The notes under the pieces were generated by a model that searched no databases, had not been told where the DNA came from, and saw only the letters and a program-made list of their open reading frames with translations. From the NCBI GenBank assembly GCA_023512835.1, contig CM042092.1, forward strand, positions 47,954,400 through 48,018,399: DNA of 64,000 nt, read 5' to 3'. Origin of the DNA: Taxillus chinensis (lineage: Eukaryota > Streptophyta > Magnoliopsida > Santalales > Loranthaceae). The stretch's first letter is position 1. Every line of letters begins with the position of its first letter. This document shows positions 11,390 to 20,068 of the stretch, piece by piece. A program made the position numbers and the translations under genes.

Positions 11390-14002
11390 ATGGCACCCAG
11401 AACCTCTCTTTCCGGCGTCAATCCCGGCCATCTGGTCGATTGGAGTGCTGTCTCCAATCCTCTGAACTGGTTTTCCCATCTTCGCCCTCTTCTAGAAGCC
11501 TTTCACATACTCGACTTGATCTCCAATCCTGTCGATCTCTTTGTCGACGACATTCTCGAGTACTACCAACGGATCCGCTGTACCACCGACTCCATCATCT
11601 CCTATGTTCGCGGTGAATCCATCCTCATTACCCCCGACGTTCTCCGCGCTACTCTCAGCCTACCCCCCGGTGAACCACAGCGCCCCGATGCTGATCCCAT
11701 GGCGGCTTCTATGGGTTGCACCTATAAAGGCAAGGAATACAAGGTGAAGTCCTTCCACGGCCGCTATCGCTATATGGCGGTCATACTGAGTCACTGTTTA
11801 CTGGCTCGCACTTCCGCTCTGGACTCTGTTCCGTATGATCTTCTTCTGGCCATGTACGGTGTTTTTGAAGGTCTTCCGATGGACTGGGGGACGTTTCTGT
11901 TCCAACTGCTGCAGACTGGACCCAAAAACCTTTCCTTCGGGTGCATCCTTAGCATTGTCTTCCGGCATCTTCATCTGGACCATTTCGCCCTCTCTGATGC
12001 TGTTTCATTTCCTCGGGCTTATTACCTTCGCTATCTTACGCCTGATGGGAACATGACAGCCCGTCGTCCGTCTGCAGCTCTCTGCCCTCTCCACAACACG
12101 GAACAACAAGGCAGCTCTATTGGTGACCCCACCGACAGCCATGCCCCTGACGTCAGCTCTGCTCACCGGTCCTCCCGGATTCGGTCCATTGCTGCACCCT
12201 CCATTTCTCGGGCCTCCCAGCACAGCATCCGTTCCGAACCCTCCGAGGTTGCGAGGCCATCTCAGCGCAGTGCCCCTAGAGCTGTTTCTTCAGCCCCTTC
12301 TGCTGCGGATGTCCCCACTCCCTCCACTTCTGCTGTTGCTTCCGCGGTTGATACCGCCGTTGCTACCATCATTGCTGATGTCACAGAATCTATTCCGGAA
12401 GCTCCTTTGCCTCCCCTACCTCAACCCCGAGATTACCTAGACCATCTCTCCGCCGACACCTTAACGGACCTATGGCTCCATTTCAGCCTTGCCCACACTG
12501 CCTCCATTCCTGACACCGATCTCCGGGTGTTTTACACTCGCTATACTCAATCCCCGGAGACCATGATCATCTGGAATTTGGACCAAGGCTTTCTTACGCC
12601 GGCCTCCATTCCAGATGTGCCATTCCCTAACCCCTCCAACCCGGTCCATGCCGCACGGAGTCCTTCCCCTGCTAAGGCTGGACCTTCTTCTCCTGCTGAC
12701 GCCATTCCCGTTGTTGACCTATCTAGTCAAAGCGGGTCCACTACTCCGGATGCCTCTGATGCTTCGGATGCCCCTTCTGCTGCTGCTGCTGATACTCCTG
12801 CGGACTCCTCTGCCCAGCGCACTCCTGCTCCTGTTCATGCGGGGGAGTCCTCCAAAGCTCCCGAGTTGGCCCTTGGGCGTGCTTCTTTTGGCACGGTTCA
12901 CTCCGACGCTGTGCTCTCAGCCCAGCTGGACCGACACGCCCAAGCTCATCGCGCCGAAATATCTGCCATCGCTGCCAAGGTTGATGCTCTTGGCGCCCAA
13001 CTCCTATCTGCTCTCATTAACTCCTCCACTTCCATGGAACAGAAGATGGATCTCGTCACCTTGTCTGTCCACTCCTTATCTACCTCCTTCGCGGACCTGG
13101 CGCACATGATGGCTCGCCCTCCCGTTGCTTCCCGGCAATCTACCAAACCGGGGGAGAGAGTGTCATCTGATCCTTCTGCTCCTCCTGCACCACAACCATC
13201 CACTCGTGCTGAGAAGCGGCCTGCCTCTTCATTGCTTCAGGGAGTTCAAATCCCCAAACGTAGCCGCTTCTCTCAGCCAAGCTCCTCGACTGCAGCTCTT
13301 CCTCCATCCTCTCCATCCGCAGCTAACACCTTCCTCCCATCATACGCGGCGTGTGACCCTTCTGATGCGGATGGAAGTGTGCGTAAGGCAATGAAGTCCT
13401 ATGCTGCGTCTTCTGCTGAGAGAAGATGTCTCTCTGACCTGTACCCTTTCTCCCTGGATGACATTCGGACCCTTTGTTCGGAGAAAGGCCTCTTTACAAC
13501 AAACAACATTGACAACTTCTCTAGGGCTGCTAAAATGAAGATGAGGTTGTTTCCATCTCTGTACAAGGACGGCCACTTGTTTGAAGTTCTGCCATGCTGG
13601 AATGAGGGCTATCTTCCCAGTATAGATATTATTCAGTCCTTTATCAATGGAACTACTGAGGATAGCACGCCATGGAGTACTCTCTCAACTATCATCATTC
13701 CGTACCGGATCGTGTCGCCACATTTCATGATGGCTATCTTCATGATTCAGTCCAAACAGATGATTCTGATTGATTCTCATCAGATTGTAGAGCAGTATGT
13801 AAGAAAGAATCAATGGGAACCACTATGTCTCAGGTTGGCTGAAACTGTGAAGAAAGCCGGATTATATGAAAAGTTGGGCATCACTCCTTTGAGACCAACC
13901 GAGAAGTTAAGGCGACATTCCGGGGCAAGAAGCAAGTGCCACAACAGCCAGATGGAGATAGCTGCGGGGCCTTTGTCTGTTACTTCATCAAATCATTCTT
14001 AA
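11390..14002 (+). CDS. Third ORF of a Sirevirus (env-like position) with C48/Ulp1-like C-terminal region, 870 codons
   Basis: This is the longest open frame in the window. Residues ~25-215 form a globular domain (VRGESILITPDVLRATLSLP; YDLLLAMYGVFEGLPMDWG) resembling plant 'putative transposon protein' domains. Residues ~225-490 are Pro/Ser/Ala-rich. Residues ~500-570 are Ala/Leu-rich and probably helical. An NLS-like cluster (EKRP, then PKRSRF) lies at ~607-629. The region from ~683 ends like a C48 peptidase: PHFMMAIFMIQSKQMILIDSH places His778 and Asp795 17 residues apart, as in yeast Ulp1. A one-base loss near 13,908 moves the Cys motif (tgc 13963-13965) into another frame. The family stop is at 14113-14115, so ~38 residues are affected. 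I see no signal peptide or transmembrane segment. The start is chosen because ATGGCACCCAGAA is shared with SIRE-A. Confidence 0.8.
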   Translation: MAPRTSLSGVNPGHLVDWSAVSNPLNWFSHLRPLLEAFHILDLISNPVDLFVDDILEYYQRIRCTTDSIISYVRGESILITPDVLRATLSLPPGEPQRPDADPMAASMGCTYKGKEYKVKSFHGRYRYMAVILSHCLLARTSALDSVPYDLLLAMYGVFEGLPMDWGTFLFQLLQTGPKNLSFGCILSIVFRHLHLDHFALSDAVSFPRAYYLRYLTPDGNMTARRPSAALCPLHNTEQQGSSIGDPTDSHAPDVSSAHRSSRIRSIAAPSISRASQHSIRSEPSEVARPSQRSAPRAVSSAPSAADVPTPSTSAVASAVDTAVATIIADVTESIPEAPLPPLPQPRDYLDHLSADTLTDLWLHFSLAHTASIPDTDLRVFYTRYTQSPETMIIWNLDQGFLTPASIPDVPFPNPSNPVHAARSPSPAKAGPSSPADAIPVVDLSSQSGSTTPDASDASDAPSAAAADTPADSSAQRTPAPVHAGESSKAPELALGRASFGTVHSDAVLSAQLDRHAQAHRAEISAIAAKVDALGAQLLSALINSSTSMEQKMDLVTLSVHSLSTSFADLAHMMARPPVASRQSTKPGERVSSDPSAPPAPQPSTRAEKRPASSLLQGVQIPKRSRFSQPSSSTAALPPSSPSAANTFLPSYAACDPSDADGSVRKAMKSYAASSAERRCLSDLYPFSLDDIRTLCSEKGLFTTNNIDNFSRAAKMKMRLFPSLYKDGHLFEVLPCWNEGYLPSIDIIQSFINGTTEDSTPWSTLSTIIIPYRIVSPHFMMAIFMIQSKQMILIDSHQIVEQYVRKNQWEPLCLRLAETVKKAGLYEKLGITPLRPTEKLRRHSGARSKCHNSQMEIAAGPLSVTSSNHS

Positions 14003-14245
14003 CTGTGGACAAATCTTGCAGCCAACACACCACTTATAGGATGAAGTAGATAATAGAGCTTAAAGAGAAGGCAGCAACAATGATCTTCAAGTATAGTAAG
14101 CCTTATGTACCTTAACGAAAATCCTGTATAAAGGCTGATTTGTACTTTGTTGCTGATCAATGAAAATGGATGTGATGTGTATTTTGTATGTTATCTTTTT
14201 GCACTGCTTACCAGATCAGATTACAAAGGGTTTGGGCATATCCAT

Positions 14246-14258
14246 AATTGGGGGAGAT
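14246..14258 (+). other. Polypurine tract of SIRE-B
   Basis: aattgggggagat precedes the LTR start at 14259. It is identical to the tract of SIRE-A. Confidence 0.9.
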
Positions 14259-15672
14259 TGTTGGATCAAGCCCAGAATTTGGATAATGCTGATAAAGCCC
14301 TATGTAACTTGATCTAAGATCTTTTGTGTTTCTTTGATCATTGCAGAAGATATGTTATTAATCCGGAGATACACTCGTGAGAGCAAAGCTAAGGACAGGA
14401 TACATAATCCTGATCCGGACAAGAGTGAGTGTCGTCAAACACTTGGTAAATAACCAAGTCATCAATACATACGGAATAAGGAACATTTGTACGGACTAAG
14501 GACTTAAAAGCTACGGATTACGGAATCTGCTCTTAATGCCTCAAACGGACTAAGTCAAACTGATGCAGAGTAAGAATCTTGGTCTACAAGGTCGCACGGA
14601 GTAAAAGAATCGACACGGAGCTAAAAAGTCAAGTCTTCCACTCAAGTGAACTAAAGTAAAGAAGACACGGAGTAAGGCTTCCGAGTCTTCCATACATACG
14701 GAGTAAGGAAGTACTGATGTGGAATAAGGACCCGAGTCTTTATTCGCACGGAGTAAGGAAATCAGATGCGGAGTAAGGAATCCGGACCACTCATTCATGC
14801 GGAGTAAGGATGTGTTAATACGGAGTAAGCCATCCGATCCTTTAGACTCATACGGAGTAAGGAACTTACATACGGAGTAAGAAACTTACATGCGGAGTAA
14901 AGAAGCGCTGATACGGAATAAGCACTCCGACCTTCTCATTCACACGGAGTAAGGAAGCGCTGACACGGACTAAGGATTCCAGTACCAAATAGATACGGAG
15001 TAAGCAACCACTGACACGGAGTAAGGTTCCGAGCTTCATTATCTACGGAGTAAGGAAAATTACACCGGACCAAGAAGATGCTGCTTCAACTTAACCGTAT
15101 TTACGGTTATCAGCTCGTGGTGTCCCGATGTAAGACAAACTTGTCGAGAACCTGAAGAATCTTACACGTGGATCACCCGGATATGTGGACACAACTTTAA
15201 TTATATTTGGGAACTCACAAAGGCACTTATACTCTTCAAACCCAAGATCTTGAGCTCCACAAACCACAACAGTCAAGGCAGAGAGATTACCGAGGAATAG
15301 TTAGTGCTGAATGCATTCCGGAACTACAAGTTCCAAGGTTGTCTTTCAGGAATGTTTTTGTATAAATATTCATACTTGTATATTTGAATAAAAAAAATGT
15401 GTGCGAATGAGCCTGAATCAACCCTGTGTATGCATAAGAGCTCAAAGATATAATCTAGGCTAGAGTGTGAATCCTTTTGTAAACGAGTGTAAGAGAGTCT
15501 TGCTTCTATTTTGTTGTACTTATCTCTTGATGATAAAACAAAATACTTCCACTATCTGGTTGTCTTCTGCAGTGATTTTATCACTTAACTAGATAAGTAT
15601 TGTGTCATAAGATATTAAAAAGAGTTTCGATAAGAGCCTATTCACCCCCCTCTAGGCTCCAAGGGACCATCA
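14259..15672 (+). repeat. 3' LTR of SIRE-B (1414 bp)
   Basis: It starts TGTTGGATCAAG and ends GGGACCATCA. CGGAGTAAGG-like motifs are spread at irregular spacing through 14,470-15,060. A likely TATA segment (tataaatattcatac) lies near 15,360. The poly-C run near the end has only six C, against about 13 in SIRE-A. Confidence 0.93.
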
Positions 15673-16012
15673 AATTTTAACCATAACTTTGACAAATAAC
15701 TTAGTTAAATAAAAAGCATAGACTTTCTAGGAAAACAATAGTGTCTCAACCGAATCACAACAGTACAAATAAATAGAAAACCTCCTCCTTCGAAAATAGA
15801 TACCAAAAGGGCACTGTAGTGCTGCTAATCCTTCCCTACACGTAACCAACTCCCGAACCCTTCTCTGATAACGCAGACCACACTTTTAAACTACTCAAAA
15901 TAGAGGGTATCCAACTGTACCCCAAAAACAGTTGGTGGCGACTCTAAATTTCTCACCATTGGTTTAGTTTGAGCCCACCCCAAATAGGCCCGGACGAAAA
16001 CCAGTGATGACA
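15673..16012 (+). repeat. 5' LTR remnant of TAT-A (last 340 bp)
   Basis: It matches 33843-34182 with no net length change. It ends ccagtgatgaca just before the primer site. The left part of this LTR is expected upstream of the Sirevirus insertions, outside the window. Confidence 0.93.
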
Positions 16013-16013
16013 G

Positions 16014-16032
16014 CTGGCGACTCTACTGGGGA
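16014..16032 (+). other. Primer-binding site of TAT-A
   Basis: ctggcgactctactgggga directly follows the LTR end. A TGGCGACTC-type PBS is typical of Tat/Ogre elements and is attributed there to tRNA-Arg. I infer the same here but cannot check the tRNA. Confidence 0.8.
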
Positions 16033-16665
16033 TATACACACTTTAGAGAGTTAGGTCTAGAACTAGGATTAGGAGGTTATTTTCATTGTACTATTGTAGA
16101 GTTATTTTCTAGCCGTAATAGTGATTTACTTGTTTAACTGCCATTATAGTTGTCGTTTATTTTTTTACTGCGATTTATTTATACGTTTTAACTACTATAA
16201 TAGTTATGATTTATTGCTTTCCCTACTTGTTGCATCCATGCATAACCCTATACCCGGGTTTAGCACAATTTAGGTTAGCGAGGTTCAGTACGGTCCCTAG
16301 CGCGTTGGTCATTATCCGCAATAACGCCTCAGACTCCTCACTCAAGCTTGAGGTTCTTTTAAGGCACGTCCTTTTAAGACCCACCTCCGGTAAATCCCAT
16401 AGTGTACGGAGCCCTCTATTGAGGAAGTTTGGGAACCAACGAATAAGATAGGTGTAGCAATAGAAGCCCATCAGGGGCATTGACCCACATGTTGTTTGCT
16501 CATTCCATGCCATGCTAACCTTTGTTTTGTAGGGTAGTCCTTAAGTCATCCCCTGCACATATTATTATTTTATTCCTTTGTCCTGCACATCTACCTTGAT
16601 AAGTGTTTATGCATTTAACTGCCATCCCAACCTGTCATCATGCATAACACGACATTTATATAGGC
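16033..16665 (+). other. Untranslated leader of TAT-A
   Basis: Lies between the PBS and the first ATG of ORF1. Small frames on both strands here show no recognisable domain. I see nothing else in it. Confidence 0.6.
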
Positions 16666-17920
16666 ATGGCAACTTTCAGTCATCTCCTAAAAGGCCCTCA
16701 GGATGAGGAGGCTGTCGCAGTGGTGGCCCAAGCATCTGGAGACATTCAACTCCGCCTTGGAGATTTTCCACCAGGAGAAGCCCACAAGGCTGAACATATT
16801 ATCATAGAAGATCAGCTGGACTACACTAAGGAGGTACAGACAATATGGAGGCAGTGGTCTGACGAAAGGAAAAACATCTATATACAGTAGTTTGGGGATT
16901 TGCTCCATGTGACCGAGCTACTAGCCGACAAGGATATGCTTGTGCCCACCATAGAAAAATATAGAAGATTACTGGATATCCCAGTTGAGGAAAACAAAAG
17001 GAAGATTTATTTACTGGAGCCCAGAAGATCATGTCGAAGGGCCTTTGCTGAAATAATGGGAAAGCCAGTATGGGACTCACCGGCGGCAACAACCTATGGT
17101 GGGCGTGAATATCTTCCATGGGCCACAATAAAAGAAATGATACAGATAGCGACAGAAGCAGGGGCGCACAAATTGCTTACACTAGCTATATATGGGCAAG
17201 TCATTTTTCTGAGGATGCCGGCCCACATCGATGGAGCAATTGTAGATTTGGTCCAACAGGTGCTCAAAAGATGTGAGGAGTAAAGGCTCAGGACAGTTCA
17301 TGGGGTGCCTGCCTCTCTTATGCACCTGGCTGCAAGGTCATTTCCCTTGTAGTGTCCCTCGTTTTCCTGCTGTTTACTAGGTACCAGCCACAACACTATT
17401 GGATATTCTGCTCGGCAAGTGGAACTTACCTAAAGGCTTTGAAGACTAGAGAAAGAAGTTAGAGAACCTCATAGAAGCCGACATTACCTGGACTGCTCCT
17501 TGGATGCCAGTGGTCTCCATGACATATAGCTGCGGGGACTAAAATTGGGTTCCATTCTTAGGACCTTGGGGAGGAACTGCATATGCACCACTGCAGGGTG
17601 GAAGACAAGTCGGGCATTATCAGATTATCCCTGTGCTATTTGGCATGGAAGATTGTGACTTCACTTACAGCAGAACCATGCTCGCAGAGAAAAGCCAAAA
17701 GATGTATCAGGCATGGTCCACCCCACACAAGATCCAAGCCAATAGTCCAAAACCTGGCGTTTATCCGGCATACATATCTTGGAGGGCACAACACAAGCCA
17801 CAATTAACGATGGACATGAGAGCCATCCTCTGGGAGAATCAAAATCTCAGACAGCAGATCCAAAGGCTGGAAGCATCTCTAGAAGGAGCTCTCCAGCGGT
17901 TGCAATTGAGGGAAAAATAG
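16666..17920 (+). pseudogene. ORF1 upstream of gag in TAT-A
   Basis: Ogre-like Tat elements carry an ORF of unknown function before gag. Here it opens MATFSHLLKG and continues through an in-frame TAG (16888-16890) to a block with RRSCRRAFAEIMGKPVWDSP and YLPWATIKEM, which resembles uncharacterised plant DUF7745-type proteins. After a stop at 17281 and a frameshift, a downstream frame (17633-17920) ends in a charged helix with coiled-coil character (ENQNLRQQIQRLEASL). No enzyme motif is visible. The DUF match is from memory and only moderately sure. Its counterpart in TAT-B is off-window. Confidence 0.6.
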
Positions 17921-18266
17921 GTCGAGACCATATTGCAACAGAGGGAGGAAGCCGGCAAGCGACCACCTCAGAGGAAAAGGCGCCATGCTACTTAGGAGAT
18001 GACTTGAAGTGTGCCTTAAGATCATGTAGCCATAGCTCTCATATGCATGGCATTTCTGCATTGTACTGTGTGTTTGTTTGAAAATGTTTGAAATAAAGTT
18101 ATTTGCTTCTCTAACTCTTCGCATAGTCATTCATGCATACATGCATATCAAAATTGAAAATCAAGTAAAAATTACCCTACACCCAGGTCGGTAGCAGACT
18201 TTCTCCCGGATTGCGCCCTCTTATAATCTCAGATCTCAGCGTAATCAAATACCATAGCCACAACCA
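17921..18266 (+). other. Spacer between ORF1 and gag in TAT-A
   Basis: 346 bp without a gene. It resembles the first bases of TAT-B upstream of gag (63,762-64,000), including the catgcatatcaaaa segment. Confidence 0.6.
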
Positions 18267-18333
18267 ATGGCAGACGAAACAGAGAACAGACTCATGGGTC
18301 TAGAACAGTCACAACAAGCCTTACAAGGGCAAA

Positions 18334-18338
18334 TGTCT
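18334..18338 (+). repeat. Target-site duplication TGTCT, left
   Basis: Pairs with 20064-20068. Removing one copy and the intervening 1725 bp restores gag reading in register with TAT-B (QGQMS then IMEMLTK). Confidence 0.95.
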
Positions 18339-18427
18339 TGTAAGGACCCGTACCTTGAGTTAGTCAGTTTTGCCTCCTGAGTAGAGTTTTTCTAGATTTT
18401 GACCTAGTAAATGGACTCCAATGAATT

Positions 18428-18850
18428 CACGTGCAAAAGGAAAGATGCTTAGAATGGTGTCCTCTATCTACCACAGAAGTTTCAGGCCAAATGGACATGT
18501 ATGTGGGGTGCACGTGATATGGGTCCAATTCACGTGCAAGTGTAATTGTCTTCTAAATGATGCAAGGAGGCTAGGGGTGAAGTTTGAGAGCATTTGGAGT
18601 CCATATGGAGGTGCACGTGAATTGGGGAATTCACGTGCAAATTGGCGTGCAGGCTTATTTTTGCATGGTTCCCTTGGTTTTGACATTCTAAGGAACTTTC
18701 TCCAAAGGACCATGTTGAAATTCCCGAGTATTTTGGCCTATATGGGTGCGGAAAGGTGCTAACTTGTGTAATCAAAACTACGTCGTTTTGATGCTTGGGA
18801 TTCACTTAATCAAAACTACGTCGTTTTGATGTTGTGTTGTCTATATAAGG
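18428..18850 (+). promoter_or_regulatory. U3 promoter module of solo LTR 1
   Basis: Five G-boxes (CACGTG) begin at 18428, 18511, 18531, 18614 and 18632. Two copies of the near-palindrome tcaaaactacgtcgttttga follow at 18771-18792 and 18809-18830. A TATA box (ctatataagg) lies at 18841-18850. G-boxes bind plant bZIP/bHLH factors, so the LTR promoter may respond to ABA or light; this is inference. Confidence 0.65.
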
Positions 18851-19445
18851 AGGAGAAGCCCTCTGTTTTAGGGTTAGGGTTTGTTGCTCCACCAGCCGTC
18901 GCAGAGAGAGAGAGAGAGGGAAGGAGAGCTCCTGGTTGCTGCCGGGCGTCTTGCGTGGGTGGTCGGTGACTCGTGGGTGGACGGCGTTCGACGTGGGATC
19001 GGGACTTTGCTGTGTTGTTGCGTTTTACTTGAGGTAGGGAATTCTGTTCTTCCTAAATCCTCCTCTGTCCTAGGGTCCTAGGGCAGAATATTATATTATT
19101 TATATGTAAATTCATATAGGTGTGACCTCCTATATGAATGTTGGCCTTCAATGGCGATTTTGGTGTTTCTGGTGTTTGTGTGATGCATGAAACGTGTTTG
19201 ATAAAATGCCTGTACGACATGCCTGCTACATGTTTGATGAAATGCCTGTGTGAACTTAGCTGTGTGTATATGCCCATTAAGTGTTTGGTAATATGTCCGT
19301 GTGACTGGACTTGTGGTTTAGTGTATGTATGTATCTTTGGATGTTTGCTCTATGGCCTGAATGGGTTTGTGCGCTTGTGAACGGGTGCTCACCAAGTGTT
19401 TGGTTGTATGCTTGAGTGACCATGTGTGTTGTGTGCTTGACTGGT

Positions 19446-19553
19446 ACTTGGCCTGAAGAGGCAGTTAAACCACTTGGCCTGAAGAGGCGGTTAAATCACT
19501 TGGCCTGAAGAGGCGGTTAAATCACTTGGCCTGAAGAGGCGGTTAAATCACTT
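19446..19553 (+). repeat. 26-bp tandem repeat, four copies, in solo LTR 1
   Basis: The unit is acttggcctgaag followed by aggcggttaaatc, in four near-identical copies. The first differs at two positions. Confidence 0.95.
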
Positions 19554-20063
19554 GTGGTTAAAGTGTTAGCCTGTGTGGCAGTGGAGGATTGTAAATTGTT
19601 GATGTGGTTGTTATTATGTTTGTTGAAATTATTGTAACACAACACTACACTTGTACACATGGCATGTAGATGCTAGGAACATGGGATGGGTTGGGGAGAC
19701 ATGATCCCTACTGAGCTGTGGTTGCTCACCCCTCCTACTGTGTTTGCCTTTTTTCCAGGGACTTACAGGCGTTAGGTGGATACACCAAGGAGGAAGACCT
19801 TTTTTTTTACTTTACTGTTTATGTTATTTTTATGGGAACTGATGTAACCCCAATGGGGATGGATTAAAAAGAGAACTTTGTAATAAAGACTGACTTTGTT
19901 ATTGGTTTGTGGACAGCTTTGATGGACTTTAATTTTCTTGAATGTGTTGTGAAAGTTTTAAAATGTTAAATTCTTGATTTGTATCCTTACCCCTTTGCCC
20001 TCCGTGTGGGTAAAAGGGAAGTCACGTACCGGTTTCCTCGGGTTGGAAATCCGGGGCGTGACA

Positions 20064-20068
20064 TGTCT
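20064..20068 (+). repeat. Target-site duplication TGTCT, right
   Basis: Right copy of the 5-bp duplication made by solo LTR 1. Confidence 0.95.

Larger units (their letters stand above)
9529..15672 (+). mobile_element. SIRE-B: Sirevirus 3' portion interrupted by SIRE-A
   Basis: It begins mid-codon in RNase H coding sequence exactly where the SIRE-A LTR ends. It continues through the RNase H stop, conserved spacer, third ORF, polypurine tract and 3' LTR. The missing 5' part is expected upstream of SIRE-A, outside the window. If so, the target duplication of SIRE-A should be the first five bases here, gaggt. The 3' LTR end at 15672 abuts sequence of the TAT-A LTR. Confidence 0.85.
18339..20063 (+). 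mobile_element. Solo LTR 1 in gag of TAT-A (1725 bp)
   Basis: It starts TGTAAGGACCCG and ends GGGGCGTGACA, flanked by a perfect 5-bp duplication. No internal coding region, PBS or second LTR is present, so it is a solo LTR left by LTR-LTR recombination. Such ends are common among Ty3/gypsy chromoviruses (Tekay/Del type); that assignment is tentative. It carries five CACGTG boxes (18428-18637), two 22-bp near-palindromes (18771, 18809), a TATA box (18841) and a 26-bp minisatellite (19446-19553). Confidence 0.92.

Noticed and set aside
11390..14115. Envelope glycoprotein for the third ORF
   Set aside because: Position suggests 'env-like', but no signal peptide, transmembrane anchor or Cys-rich ectodomain is seen; NLS-like and C48-like features fit better.
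16206..16513. Small ORFs in the TAT-A leader on both strands
   Set aside because: Short, overlapping on opposite strands, no homology to known leader peptides.
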